DNA of 64,000 nt from Mesorhizobium sp. L-2-11 (GCF_016756595.1 NZ_AP023257.1:6278001-6342000), one strand, 5' to 3'; numbered from the stretch's first letter, positions 46,831 through 56,845 are shown. Program-made: numbers and translations. The notes: generated from the sequence alone by a model not told the origin.

Positions 46831-48060
46831 ATGGCAAAAAGAGCCCTCATCCTGGTTGAAGGTCATAGGAATATTGGTCTGGGGTACGTCGAAGCAGCCC
46901 GGAGTCTTGGTCTTCATCCAATTACCCTGTCGGCTGATCCAGCTCGCTACGACTACCTTGCGGCAGAAAGCATTGAGACAATCCGTGTCGATACAGACAA
47001 TCTCGATGCGCTAATCCACGAATGCTCCCGGTTAGCTGGGACGTATGACATTGCTGGCATTACTGGCTTTGCGGGCGACGACGAGTCAATCTATGCGACA
47101 GTTGGCAGGCTCTGCCGGCATTTCGATCTACCGGGACCGAACCCACAATCGGTTGAACGATGCTGCGACAAATTCATTCAACGTCAACTCCTAGCGGCAG
47201 CCGGCGTTCCAATGCCTGCTTATCGGCTGGCAGCGAATGCGTCGGAGGTTGAAGGCTCTGCCGCGGAGATCGGCCTGCCGGTGATTCTGAAGCCAGCTGT
47301 AGGCAGCGGCAGCATCGGTGTCCGATTGTGCAGCACCATCGATGAGGTAGCCGAACATACCACTTACCTGTTTAGCGAGAAGCACATATGGCGGTCTTCG
47401 CCGAGGATACTCGTCGAAGAATTCGTACAAGGCCCCCATTATATCGCTCATATAATGGGAAATGAGGTCTTTGGGATCGAGGCCACTAATTTCGACCGCC
47501 TACCGCATTTCGTCTTTTATACCGGTATCTTTCCCGCCCCCCTTGCAGATGAAGAGCATAAGCGTATTGCCGATGTTTCGCTGAGCTGTTTGCAACCTCT
47601 CGGCCTCGGCTGGGGCCCAACGTGCATTGAACTCCGGTGGGCGAAGCTTGGCCCAGTCGTCATTGAAGTCAATCCACGTCTTGGTGGCGGTCCTCGACCG
47701 ATCCAGCTGGCTTACGGTGTCGATCTAGTTACCGAACACATCAAGCTTGTCGTCGGCGACGAAGGGGATTTGCGCAAAAGGCATTCGCACATTGCGGCCT
47801 GGCGAACCCTTCTTCCTGATCGCGATGGCACCCTCGACTGGATCCGTGGTGATGATCAAGCGGCTGCTGTATCAGGTGTTGCCGAGGTCAAATTGTATGT
47901 TGAACCCAAGACGCCGATCGTCAGGAAAGGCGACTACCGGGACTGTCTCGGATATGTCATCGCCGTTTCACCCAGCCTTGCTGAGACCGAGATCGCACTC
48001 CAGCGTGCCGTCGACTCGATCGATTGGTCGATCACACCATTCCGACAGAATCTGATCTGA
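46831..48060 (+). CDS. ATP-grasp ligase
   Basis: A 409-residue ATP-grasp enzyme. The N-terminal pre-ATP-grasp fold begins MAKRALILVEGHRNIGLGY; the ATP-binding core shows CCDKFIQRQLLAAAGVPMPAY (about residue 110), VILKPAVGSGSIGVRLC (about 150), the EEFVQGPHY lysine/glutamate region and the magnesium-site VIEVNPRLGGGPRPIQLAYG (about 283). Members join a carboxylate to an amine, as in amino-acid ligases of small peptide or natural-product pathways. The substrates are unknown. ATG at 46831 follows AAGGAGG at the right distance. It is flanked by IS debris on both sides and has no adjacent pathway gene except, distantly, the methyltransferase. Confidence 0.85.
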   Translation: MAKRALILVEGHRNIGLGYVEAARSLGLHPITLSADPARYDYLAAESIETIRVDTDNLDALIHECSRLAGTYDIAGITGFAGDDESIYATVGRLCRHFDLPGPNPQSVERCCDKFIQRQLLAAAGVPMPAYRLAANASEVEGSAAEIGLPVILKPAVGSGSIGVRLCSTIDEVAEHTTYLFSEKHIWRSSPRILVEEFVQGPHYIAHIMGNEVFGIEATNFDRLPHFVFYTGIFPAPLADEEHKRIADVSLSCLQPLGLGWGPTCIELRWAKLGPVVIEVNPRLGGGPRPIQLAYGVDLVTEHIKLVVGDEGDLRKRHSHIAAWRTLLPDRDGTLDWIRGDDQAAAVSGVAEVKLYVEPKTPIVRKGDYRDCLGYVIAVSPSLAETEIALQRAVDSIDWSITPFRQNLI

Positions 48061-48246
48061 CCCCTTCATTCTGGACTACTTTTGGTCAAGGCGTAGATCT
48101 ACAACTTGCGGAGCTGGGCGGTGTTTCGAGACCTGTGCGCGGGAAGTTCGTTGATTTTGTTTGATCTTTTCGGCTTCCAGGGTAAAGGGCGCATGAAGTC
48201 AGCGCCGACATAGTCGGTTGTGTCTTTTGACGCTCTCGTGTGAGCA
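48061..48246. other. Spacer
   Basis: No gene; probably holds the right end of the IS5-type remnant. Confidence 0.3.
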
Positions 48247-48895
48247 TCAATGGTGTTTTTTGCCGCTATCCAGCCATAGCGATGACATGACCTTCAAACT
48301 GTGTTCCATATTGTAGGCGATGGCGGTGATGAACGCCTGCCTTTGCAAGCCTCGCCATCGCATCCGGTGAAGGCCGTAGCTTCGTTTCCATATGCCGAAA
48401 ATCTTCTCGATCCGGCCACGAATGCGGTGGATCGGTTGGTTGCAGTCCTCAAGGCGTGCCAGTATTTCGGCTTCATCCCCGTCCACACATGCCGGTTGGC
48501 GGCGATGCGTGGCGTTCCACCCTTGGCCCGCACCGCGTCGCCGAAATGGTTGCCCCGATAGGCGCTATCGGCAAACACCTCGCCGGGGTTGTCAGGCAAA
48601 GCATCGGGACCGGCCTTGCCGTCGTTGATGTTAGCGGGTGTGACGGCGATCTCCTCGACCAGAGCTGTATCGGCGTCGGCACCGACATGGGCATCAAGCA
48701 GCGACGTTGCGATGACGCCGCAGCCGGCAGAATCCTTTTCACGGCGTCGTTGGTTTGAGCCCGATTGCATGATGCGGCTGGGGACACCCAAGCCTGATCA
48801 ACCTCACATCCGATCGCCGTGCGGGACGGCTGCACCAAAATCCCGCTTGCGGCAGGCAAGGGCTCAGGAGGACGAGACCATCCTTGAAGTCGGGG
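48247..48895 (-). pseudogene. IS5-family transposase remnant
   Basis: Minus-strand pieces include LVEEIAVTPANINDGKAGPD, FADSAYRGNHFGDAVRAKGG (second Asp region), and in the next frame CNQPIHRIRGRIEKIFGIWK with the glutamate, then QAFITAIAYNMEHSLKVMS before the stop at 48247. The N-terminal half is missing and the frame shifts near 48480. Confidence 0.8.
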
Positions 48896-48959
48896 GGTAA
48901 AAAAACCATGCCCACGTTCGGTCGTCACCTGGATCCGTCAGGACTTGATCAGATCCTTC

Positions 48960-49090
48960 GGATACGGGGATAGTTGAAGTCATGCCGGCTTCATCACTGC
49001 CCCCTCGAGCGCCACCAGCAGCTTGCGTGCGAGCGGAACGTTGAAGCCCCAGCTGGTTTGACTTCGCTTATCCAGACAAGACTTTCATCC
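48960..49090 (-). pseudogene. Possible IS110 transposase C-terminal scrap
   Basis: A minus-strand frame reads NVPLARKLLVALEGAVMKPA before a stop, resembling the last part of IS110-type transposases (LARKLLVALW). Too short for certainty. Confidence 0.35.
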
Positions 49091-49164
49091 CGGAACTTCA
49101 CAATTTCCTGCCAAGCCGACTAAGCAAGGGGCGCGTCGATGCTGTTAAGGTTCGGAAGATTCGG

Positions 49165-49875
49165 TCAGCTCGCGCTGGTGAATGTCATCCGGCTCAGCGT
49201 CACCGTGTCGTATACCGGCAGCCCGGTCATCCGGCGTATTACCGGGGACACCAGAGGGAATGCGGTACATTCAAACAAGAAAGCGGCGATGTCCGGATGT
49301 TTCTTTCTCAGTCGCATGACGCACGCCTTGACATCATCCTCGATTTCAGACACCCGCGTTCGCCGCGGCGGGCGCTGCATTTCGTTCTCAAGGAGCTTTC
49401 CACCTTCGATACCGCCGACCACGATCCGCGCGCGCTCGGCCGCATCGTCGATCCCGAATAGGTCTTCGCTGCAATGCGTGGAATCGGCAGTCAGTACCGC
49501 GAGCTTGGCGCCGGGTGAAAGCTGACGTAGCAGGGTCGGGATAAGCAGGAGACTTGACAGCGCCACGGGTACGTTCACCGACGCGGCCACCGCCGCTTGG
49601 TGCCGGATGGCGAACCCGCAGTTGGCGATCATGGCAACCGCGCCCCGTTCGACCAAGCGTTGCGCGGCCGCGACATAGGCCAGCTCAAGTGACGGATCGC
49701 CACGAATGACCCGATCCGCCCATGCACCCTCTACTGTCTCGATAATGATCGGAAAGTCGTAAGTAGCTGGGTTGAGCAGGGAACCTGGATGCGCTTGCGG
49801 AGGCTTTTCGCCCGGCGCGAGCCCGCGCTCAAGCTCGAGAAAGCCCAGGGAGGCAGGCGGTCTAAGTATTGTCAC
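49165..49875 (-). CDS. Asp/Glu racemase-superfamily protein
   Basis: A 236-residue protein. The two cysteines typical of the aspartate/glutamate racemase superfamily are in AMIANCGFAIRHQ (about residue 87) and FLFECTAFPLVSPVIRR (about 202), each in the expected surroundings. The family includes racemases, hydantoin racemase and maleate isomerase; the N-terminus (SLGFLELERGLAPGEKPPQA) does not settle which. It runs toward the left alone, downstream of the decayed aldehyde dehydrogenase gene on the same strand, so it may be the tail of a former operon. Confidence 0.72.
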   Translation of the reverse strand: MTILRPPASLGFLELERGLAPGEKPPQAHPGSLLNPATYDFPIIIETVEGAWADRVIRGDPSLELAYVAAAQRLVERGAVAMIANCGFAIRHQAAVAASVNVPVALSSLLLIPTLLRQLSPGAKLAVLTADSTHCSEDLFGIDDAAERARIVVGGIEGGKLLENEMQRPPRRTRVSEIEDDVKACVMRLRKKHPDIAAFLFECTAFPLVSPVIRRMTGLPVYDTVTLSRMTFTSAS

Positions 49876-49933
49876 GCGGGGAGCCTCGAGCAGTATTCTA
49901 TGTTATCGGAACTAGCGCCGCCTTTGTGGGCGG

Positions 49934-51320
49934 TCACGTGCCAATGTCATCGCACTTGCGCCGGCCGGTCAAGTATCGAATGCAGGCGGCAACCATCGTA
50001 AAGCCAGATGGCTTGCCGGCGACGTCGTGGCTGTCTTCACGCAGCAAATCAGCCGCATGTCTCCATAACAATTCGGACACATGCAGGTTGGCTACGCGTA
50101 CGTATCGATGGATGGCCAGAACTTGGATGCATCGCGGGAGTAGATGGAGGATGCGAGACCGAACTTGGTATCGTTTGCGCGTCTGATGCCTCTTCTTCCG
50201 TATTAAATCGGAAGGGAGGCGCGACCAGCCCGAATTGTCTTCGCGCGCGACTTTCATCTCCTGCGTAACAGCAGTCGGGACCGGCGGCGTGAAGAACAGC
50301 CCACCTCTTCCGTGCTGTTCGCCGCCGGGGACGACCTGAGCACCCACTGCACATGCGTCGGTGATATGCTCCTTCACCTTGGCGACGGCCTTCTCGTCGA
50401 TGTTTGGTCCGATCGCCACGCCATTCTCAAGGCCGTCGCCGACATTGAGGTTGCCGATGCGACTTCGCCAGCGCCGCGAAGAAATCATGGATACCGGACT
50501 GTACGTAAAGCCAGTTGGGGCACAGGCAGGTCTGCCCGGCGTTGCGGAACTTCGACAGCATCGCGCCTTCGATGGCAGCGTCCAGGTCCCGCCGTTGAAG
50601 ACGATGAAAGGGGCGTCGCCGCCGAGTTCGAGGCCAAGCTTCTTGATCTGGTCGAAGCCTACCGCATCAGGGTGCGGCCAATCTGCGTAGAGCCGGTGAA
50701 GGTGATCTTGCGAACCTTGTCGTTCTCGTAATGTCTTGCCCACCATGACCGCGGCCGTCGCGGTGATCACCGAGAACAGTCGCCCGGCAGTCCGGCGCGC
50801 GGCGAGCAGCGCCGGCCCCGAGAGCGGTGTCTGGGCAGCGGGCTTGGAGACGATGGCGTAGCGGGCGAGTAGCGCTGGCGCCACCTTCCTCGCTGGCATC
50901 GAATTCGAGAAATTCGACGGGGTGATCGCACTACCGCGCCGATCGGCTGGAGTATTGCCATAATGCGCTTGCCGTGCTGATGTCCGAGGATGACGTCGCC
51001 ATAGAACCGCTTCGCTTCCTCGGCGAACCACTCGACGTAGGACGTGCCATAAAGGATCTCGCTGCGCGCTTCGGCGCACGGCTTGACCATCTCGGCGGTG
51101 AAGAAGGCATTGGAGGGAGCGCAGAACCGCAGCGCTCGCGTTGCCTGTGCGTCGGGCTCATCCCGTTGCGCGCGGTGCGCGGCGTCGATCGCCACCCTCC
51201 ACCGTATCCCGTCGGTTATCGGGGACCGACGCAACGGGATCACGTCAAAGCGACGTCCGCCCGAAATCCATTCGCCGCCGACATAGGGGCGTTCGATCTG
51301 AATCCGCCAGTCGCGCTAAC
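49934..51320 (-). pseudogene. Decayed NAD(P)-dependent succinate-semialdehyde/aldehyde dehydrogenase
   Basis: Recognisable pieces, in order but in changing frames, are NAFFTAEMVKPCAEARSEIL and YVEWFAEEAKRFYGDVI (about 51080-50980), [15 protein letters not shown] (about 50620), [13 protein letters not shown] with the catalytic cysteine (about 50540), [20 protein letters not shown] (about 50440) and AYATCMCPN-type debris near 50080. The order matches GabD-type aldehyde dehydrogenases. Many shifts and deletions are present. A working copy would have oxidised a semialdehyde made by the surrounding catabolic genes. Confidence 0.82.
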
Positions 51321-51390
51321 ACCACGGTAGGTACCCCCATACCCAGAACTCCAAACTTTCACGTTTTGTAGTCTTCAGCCGCCAGGCGGA

Positions 51391-52176
51391 TCAGATCATG
51401 AACGAGCCGCCGTTGACGTCGAGCGTCACACCCGTGAGGAAGGCAGCGTCTTCAGACGCCAGGTAGGCGACCGCAGCGGCGATGTCCTCGCCGGTGCCAA
51501 GTCGGCCGACAGGAATGCGGGCGACGTAAGCCCGGTTAAGCTCGGCACCAGCCGCGGCAGCCATCGGTGTTTCGATGCGGCCCGGCGCAATGGAATTCAC
51601 CGTAATGTTCGCTGTGCCAACTTCAACCGCAAGGGTGCGGGCAAGGGCCATCATGCCGGCTTTGGACGCGGCATAGTGGGCTCCTGCAATCTCGGTTTTC
51701 GTTCGGCCGGCCACTGAAGCGATGTTGATGATCCGGCCCCATTTCGCCGCCCGCATGTGGGGAAGGCAGGCCCTGCAGCAGAGGAAGGCGCCTGTCAGGT
51801 TAACTTCGAGAACCTGACGCCACTCCGCGGCGAGCATCTCTTCAACCGTAGCCTTCAGTCCGCCGTGTTTCGGAGAGATTCCCGCGTTGTTGACCAGGAT
51901 GTCGACCCGCCCGAATCGGGCCGCTGCTGACTCGACCATTCGCGTGACATCAGCGTCTTTGGACACATCAACGCGCACCGCCAAGGCCCGCCCAGTACAG
52001 TCCGAAGACAGGGTCGAAATGCTGGCGTTCAGGTCACTCTCGGAGAGGTCCGTCAGCACCACACCGGCGCCGGCGTTAAGAAACCGCGTGGCGATCGAAA
52101 GTCCGATGCCCCGCGCGGCGCCTGTCACCAGAGCCACCTTGCCCGCGAATGCGGGTGCGTGCGAAATCTGGTCCAC
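51391..52176 (-). CDS. SDR-family oxidoreductase
   Basis: A 261-residue classical short-chain dehydrogenase. The cofactor motif VTGAARGIGLSIA is near residue 18, LVNNAGIS near 94, and the catalytic Ser-Tyr-Lys in NIASVAGRTKTEIAGAHYAASKAG (Ser about 149, YAASK about 163). The end ASEDAAFLTGVTLDVNGGS is typical of FabG-like members. Asp at the end of the second strand (VVLTDLSE) suggests NAD rather than NADP. It lies 13 bp from the cyclase-family gene on the same strand, so the two are probably in one operon with the TPP enzyme. Substrate unknown. Confidence 0.85.
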   Translation of the reverse strand: MDQISHAPAFAGKVALVTGAARGIGLSIATRFLNAGAGVVLTDLSESDLNASISTLSSDCTGRALAVRVDVSKDADVTRMVESAAARFGRVDILVNNAGISPKHGGLKATVEEMLAAEWRQVLEVNLTGAFLCCRACLPHMRAAKWGRIINIASVAGRTKTEIAGAHYAASKAGMMALARTLAVEVGTANITVNSIAPGRIETPMAAAAGAELNRAYVARIPVGRLGTGEDIAAAVAYLASEDAAFLTGVTLDVNGGSFMI

Positions 52177-52189
52177 GACGTACTTCCTC

Positions 52190-53212
52190 CTACACTGTGG
52201 CGACGGGTGTCAGCGGCGAGCCAAACGAGCCGGGCAGGCGCAGAGGCGGGGCGGTAAGGAAAAACCGGCTACGGTTGTGATCTCTTAGCCACGCAGCCAA
52301 GTCCGATAGGTACCAGAGCTCGCCAAGGGGAAGGCCAAGCTTGAACAGACACTGCTGGTGCAGCGGCAGGCCGGCGCAGTGGTCGCAGTCGTCCGGTACG
52401 CGATTCGGATAGGCCTCCACCGCGAAGTTGTCGGCAACCAGCGCGGCGATACCGCAGTCGTCGATCCACCGGAGCAGCCTGTCGTCCCGCCCCTCTAGTA
52501 CGGCGCAGGCATTGTGCAGAACACGCGGATCCGGGCTGCCGTCCATGTCGACAACAAGTTTGGCGAATCCGGTGTGAATGCACAGCATGTCGCCCGCCTC
52601 GACTTCAACGGACTGACTCTGCATAGCATGCAACAGGGCATCGTAGCCGACCAGGGTCCGGTCCCGTCCATAGATCCTGCCTAGGTCAAGCAGCACGCCC
52701 CTACCTTGGACGCAAGTCTCGGCGAACTTGTCGATGCCTAGTCGGCGCGCGCGGGCTCCGCCTTCGGCATCGGGTCCAAGAACATCCGTGCCGCCCTTGA
52801 AGCCATTATAATAGACGATCTCAGCGGTGCCGTCACCGTCGGCGTCGAAATGCTGCCCGATGTGGCTAAGGGCGTCCCACTGCGTCGAATATTGTGTGAA
52901 TAATGTCACGCTGTCATCGCAGGAAGCGTCGATGTAATGGGTATTCTCCAGATGTAGCGGATAGTTCACCGCCGGCAGTCCCTGCTTGCGTGTCGCCACA
53001 TGACGACGGGGCGGCTTTCGGTTCGGATTGAGCGCAGTCCCGCCGGGAAGGTCCAGCGGCAAGCTGAGGCAGAAAGCCCGGCCGGTCCTGATCTCGGCGG
53101 CCGCTTTCAGGCGGATGTCATCCGTGATCAGGTTGAGACGCCCGACTTCGTCGTCGGCGCCGAACAGGCCCCAGTTTGCGCCTTCCGGCTTATTGTTCCA
53201 TCGGTTGCCCAT
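52190..53212 (-). CDS. Cyclase-family (kynurenine formamidase-like) hydrolase
   Basis: A 340-residue protein of the large-cyclase/formamidase-like family (PF04199). The family hallmark is the metal-site segment, here STQWDALSHIGQHFDADGDG (about residue 110), followed by VLLDLGRIYGRD and the second site EAGDMLCIHTGF (about 205) and LVADNFAVEAYP (about 260). Members hydrolyse amide or lactone bonds; the substrate is not known. It sits between the TPP enzyme (17 bp upstream) and the SDR gene (13 bp downstream), all on the minus strand. Confidence 0.82.
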   Translation of the reverse strand: MGNRWNNKPEGANWGLFGADDEVGRLNLITDDIRLKAAAEIRTGRAFCLSLPLDLPGGTALNPNRKPPRRHVATRKQGLPAVNYPLHLENTHYIDASCDDSVTLFTQYSTQWDALSHIGQHFDADGDGTAEIVYYNGFKGGTDVLGPDAEGGARARRLGIDKFAETCVQGRGVLLDLGRIYGRDRTLVGYDALLHAMQSQSVEVEAGDMLCIHTGFAKLVVDMDGSPDPRVLHNACAVLEGRDDRLLRWIDDCGIAALVADNFAVEAYPNRVPDDCDHCAGLPLHQQCLFKLGLPLGELWYLSDLAAWLRDHNRSRFFLTAPPLRLPGSFGSPLTPVATV

Positions 53213-53228
53213 GTAACGCCATTCCGCT

Positions 53229-54935
53229 TCAGTGATCTAGGGTCCCGGCAAACAGCGAAATCGGAGGATGCGCATCGGGATCCGTCATCACCTCGATGAG
53301 TGTCGGCCGCTCGGCCGCGAGGGCTTGCTTGAGGACCTCTGGCAGATCCGCAGCGTCGTCGACTCTTATCCCTTCGCAGCCACAGGCGCGCGCAATCGCC
53401 GCGTGATCAACCGCTGCAAAATGGCAGGCTGTGGTATAGGCCCCAAACTTCACGGTTTCGGCGTCCTTCTGGAAGCCGAGGATGCCGTTGTTCAGGACGA
53501 CGACCGTCACCGGAATTCCCATGCGGACCATTGTCTCCAATTCGGCCCAGGAATGTGCAAAGCCGCCGTCCCCGACGATCGCCACAACAGGTGCCGAAGG
53601 CCGCGCGACTTTTGCTCCCATGGCGAGCGGAAGGCCCCATCCGAGCCCGGCGAGCCCACGGGGTGTGAGGAAGCGCATCCCTTCCCGTGGCGCTCGCAAA
53701 TGACCCACGACCCACATCGATGAGTAGCTTGCATCAGCGGTGATGATCATCTCCGGCTGGATCAGATTCTGCAGTTCGGCCATCACACGTTCCGGCCTGA
53801 TCCCTCCGGTTCCCTGCATTAGAAGGGGTGCCCTGACCGTCTCGAACTGGCGCCACGCGTCGGCAATCCGATCGACCAGACCGGGGCGCGCCTGTGATCT
53901 TGCCTTGAGATCTTGGGTCTTGAGGGCCTGCGTGAGTGCTTTGAGGGTTTCTGCCGCATCCCCGACGAGACGGACTGCCTCATAGTTGCGCCCGATCTCC
54001 TGCGGGTCAAGGTCGATCTGGATGATCTTTGTGCCCGGGCGAATGAGGCGCCAGCTGTCAGTGCCGTTCTGGTTGTTTCGTGTTCCAACCTGCAGGATGA
54101 GGTCGGCGTCCTCGACCAAGCCCCGCGTGAAGCGGCCAAGCGATGTTGGCCCGACGAGGGATCCGAGCACACCGAATGAAAGGGGGTGGAATTCATTGAC
54201 GGCACCCTTGCCCATGTTCGTCGTGAATACAGGGAGCGAGGCAAATTCCTGAAGGTTCGCCAGAGCCGATGGCGCGCCGGTGGAAAGCGCGCCCCCACCT
54301 GCCACGACCACCGGGCAATGGGCTTTCGCGATTAGGAAAGCCGCTTCGGCAATGCTGGCATCCGACGGCCGGGTCCGGTCGAGCGGCCAGGCGCTGAGGC
54401 ATGCCTCGCGCTTGTGGGCGCTGGGCTGAGCTGTCTCGCGGAGCAGGTCAGCCGGCAGTAAAAGGACGGCAGGCCCCGGCCGGCCACTCGCCGCAGCCAC
54501 GAACGCGGCGTCCACGTAATCGTCAACCCGATCCGCGGTGCCAATCCGGCGCGTCCACTTGGCGCAGGATGCGAAAAGCGCCAGGTGATCGAGTTCCTGA
54601 AAGGCATTCTTGTCCACTTGCGGTCGCTCTACCTCCTGAACGAGAGCTACCACGGGGATGCTGGCCTTCAGGGCCTCGGCCAGCGGTGCAACGAGCAGTG
54701 CCGCTGCTGGACCGTTCTGGGCGGTGACCACCGCGACCTGTCCCGAGGCCCTCGCGAAACCGTCGGCCATCGCACCACCCATATTCTCCTGGCGGTAGGC
54801 GATTTGACGGATTCCGATTTCCTCCGCAGCGAGGATCACGGCGGAAGGAAGGCTCTGACCGAATATGAACTTCACGCCGTGGCGCGATAGCGCACGGGCG
54901 ATTGTTACGGCAACTGTAGGTTCGGTTTCTGTCAT
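53229..54935 (-). CDS. Thiamine-diphosphate enzyme, acetolactate synthase-like
   Basis: A 568-residue member of the acetohydroxyacid synthase/benzoylformate decarboxylase family. The catalytic glutamate region AYRQENMGGAMADGFARASG is near residue 46; the middle domain LILQVGTRNNQNGTDSWR follows; the ThDP-binding GDGGFAHSWAELETMV with the later VLNNGI is near 460. It carboligates or decarboxylates a 2-oxo acid. The second helix region lacks features to tell acetolactate synthase from other members, and no small regulatory subunit gene is adjacent, so a catabolic carboligase or decarboxylase role is favoured. It starts the TPP-cyclase-SDR operon; GGAAGAAACACC lies before the ATG. Confidence 0.82.
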   Translation of the reverse strand: MTETEPTVAVTIARALSRHGVKFIFGQSLPSAVILAAEEIGIRQIAYRQENMGGAMADGFARASGQVAVVTAQNGPAAALLVAPLAEALKASIPVVALVQEVERPQVDKNAFQELDHLALFASCAKWTRRIGTADRVDDYVDAAFVAAASGRPGPAVLLLPADLLRETAQPSAHKREACLSAWPLDRTRPSDASIAEAAFLIAKAHCPVVVAGGGALSTGAPSALANLQEFASLPVFTTNMGKGAVNEFHPLSFGVLGSLVGPTSLGRFTRGLVEDADLILQVGTRNNQNGTDSWRLIRPGTKIIQIDLDPQEIGRNYEAVRLVGDAAETLKALTQALKTQDLKARSQARPGLVDRIADAWRQFETVRAPLLMQGTGGIRPERVMAELQNLIQPEMIITADASYSSMWVVGHLRAPREGMRFLTPRGLAGLGWGLPLAMGAKVARPSAPVVAIVGDGGFAHSWAELETMVRMGIPVTVVVLNNGILGFQKDAETVKFGAYTTACHFAAVDHAAIARACGCEGIRVDDAADLPEVLKQALAAERPTLIEVMTDPDAHPPISLFAGTLDH

Positions 54936-55055
54936 GGTGTTTCTTCCGATAGAGTTCTGAAAGGTCAGGCGCAGAGTGACCGCGGCCCAAGGCGCGTGTC
55001 GTGCCCTGCGGTTGACACGCTGGCACTGCCCGGGGCCCTAACGAGTAGTGCGGCT
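54936..55055. other. Short gap between the two minus-strand operons
   Basis: 120 bp; no clear hairpin terminator noticed. Confidence 0.3.
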
Positions 55056-56828
55056 TCAGACCGCGGCGAGCGTGGGGGCGGAAGCGGCTTGCATTCTGGA
55101 TCTTGACCGCCACCAGACGAAGTACATAGCGACGAGCCAGAGCACGGGCAGAAGCATCAGCAGCGACGCTACCGCGGCGACGGTAGGGTCGATCTCATGC
55201 CGGATGTTTTCCCACATCTTTAAGGGAAGCGTGCGTATGGATAGACCGCTGACCAGCAAGGATATGACCACTTCGTCGAATGAATGAAGGAAGGCAAAAA
55301 CCGCCCCGCCGAGGATGCCTGGCCGGATCAAAGGCAGTGTCACCCTCATGAACGTCCGGAAGGGCCCGGCCCGCATGCTCTTAGCGGCTTGCTCAAGGCT
55401 AGTGTCAAAGTTGGTCAGCGTTGCCGCGACGACAGCCACGACATAGCTCATAGCGCCAATGCTGTGCGCCAAGACGATGCCCGTCTTCGACCCGACCAGG
55501 CCGAAGGATACCAGACCAAGGTAGGCTGCGATGCCTACCACGATCACCGGAAAGGTGATCGGTGCCAGGAGGATCAACGTGAGCACGTTGCGCAGCATTG
55601 GCGTGCTGCGGCTGAGTCCATAGGCGGCCAGCGTACCGAGTATGGTCGAGATTATGGTTACCGAGATTGCAATTTCGAAACTGCTGAGCGCGGCCCTGTT
55701 CCACGACGGATCGGCAAAAAACGAACGATACCATTGCAAGGAAAAGCCGGATGGAGGGAATTCCAACTGCGTTCCGGCGCTGAACGACACGATGATCACC
55801 ACCACACCCGGGAAGAGGAGAAAGAGTAGGGTGAATATGACTAACGTGATCCCCGGGTACCTCCAGACACGGGTGGCGTCGCCAGCGCGGTAAAGATGCG
55901 TCTTCCAGCGACGCGCCCGCCCAACCGTGCCGAGCTCAATGAGGTGTCGCGCCAAGGCCCCCGCTGCGGGAAAACGGTTTCGCCGAACCGACGCAGCATT
56001 GCCTTGGGGGCCGGCCGGATTGAGTCTGAGGACGGCGAGCACCGTCATCGCGATCGCGAGGAGAATAAATGACGCGGCCCCTATCCGGCCGAGATTGAAC
56101 GAGCTTTGCACCTCAGCCGCGATGAAAGTCGAGAGCATGACATCGCGCAGGCCACCGAGGGCTGCGGGCGTGATGTAGAATCCGAGGCTCAGGATGAAGA
56201 CGAGCAACGCACCGCTGCGTAAGCCGGGCAGACTGAGCGGGAAGAACACGCGCCAGAAGGCCGAGAACGGACGCGCGCCCATGCTGCGCGCGGCTGCCAC
56301 TTGCGACTTATCGATTCCGAGCATCACGCTCACTAGCGGCAGGATCATGATCGGCAACATGATGTGGACCATGCCGATGTACATGGCCATACGGTTGTAA
56401 ATCAGAGGCAGAGGACTCGTGATGACGCCCAGATCGAGCAGCAGGTTATTGATGAGGCCGCGGTCACCCAGGATCATGACCCAGGCGTAGGTTCGGGCCA
56501 GGGAGCTCGTGAGATACGGGATCAGGACGAGGATGACCAAGACGGTCCGGACCTGCTTCGAAGCAGCCGTGATCAGGTAGGCCGTCGGATAGCCGATGAG
56601 AGCGCAGATGACCGTGGCTGCGATGCTTACCTCGAGGGTCTGGATGAGGACGCGAACGTTCGCAGGACGCACGAAGAACGTCAGGTAATTGACGAGGGAG
56701 AACGCGGGTGCGTTGATGCTGTTGAAGAAGAGCTGGACGATCGGTATGGCAAAGACGAGTAGCAGGAGGCAGAGCGCCGGAAGGGTCAGCCCAACAGAGG
56801 CCCGCGTAAGCTTTTGTAAAGTCAACAT
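55056..56828 (-). CDS. Fused ABC transporter permease (PotB-PotC type in one chain)
   Basis: A 590-residue inner-membrane protein with two BPD_transp_1 domains. The first half (about residues 1-280) has LTLPALCLLLLVFAIPIVQL, and the EAA loop QVAAARSMGARPFSAFWRVF; the second (about 320-590) begins YPGITLVIFTLLFLLFPGVV and has the EAA loop SLEQAAKSMRAGPFRTFMRV. In most polyamine/Fe-type importers these are two genes. The ATG at 56828 is preferred; a GTG at 56849 overlapping the ATPase stop (GTGA) is also possible. It works with the ATPase and binding protein next to it. Confidence 0.85.
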   Translation of the reverse strand: MLTLQKLTRASVGLTLPALCLLLLVFAIPIVQLFFNSINAPAFSLVNYLTFFVRPANVRVLIQTLEVSIAATVICALIGYPTAYLITAASKQVRTVLVILVLIPYLTSSLARTYAWVMILGDRGLINNLLLDLGVITSPLPLIYNRMAMYIGMVHIMLPIMILPLVSVMLGIDKSQVAAARSMGARPFSAFWRVFFPLSLPGLRSGALLVFILSLGFYITPAALGGLRDVMLSTFIAAEVQSSFNLGRIGAASFILLAIAMTVLAVLRLNPAGPQGNAASVRRNRFPAAGALARHLIELGTVGRARRWKTHLYRAGDATRVWRYPGITLVIFTLLFLLFPGVVVIIVSFSAGTQLEFPPSGFSLQWYRSFFADPSWNRAALSSFEIAISVTIISTILGTLAAYGLSRSTPMLRNVLTLILLAPITFPVIVVGIAAYLGLVSFGLVGSKTGIVLAHSIGAMSYVVAVVAATLTNFDTSLEQAAKSMRAGPFRTFMRVTLPLIRPGILGGAVFAFLHSFDEVVISLLVSGLSIRTLPLKMWENIRHEIDPTVAAVASLLMLLPVLWLVAMYFVWWRSRSRMQAASAPTLAAV

Positions 56829-56845
56829 CTGCGAGTCCCCTGAGA

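Noticed and set aside
53268..53723. Plus-strand frames opposite the TPP enzyme and ABC genes
   Set aside because: Antisense shadows of confident minus-strand genes.
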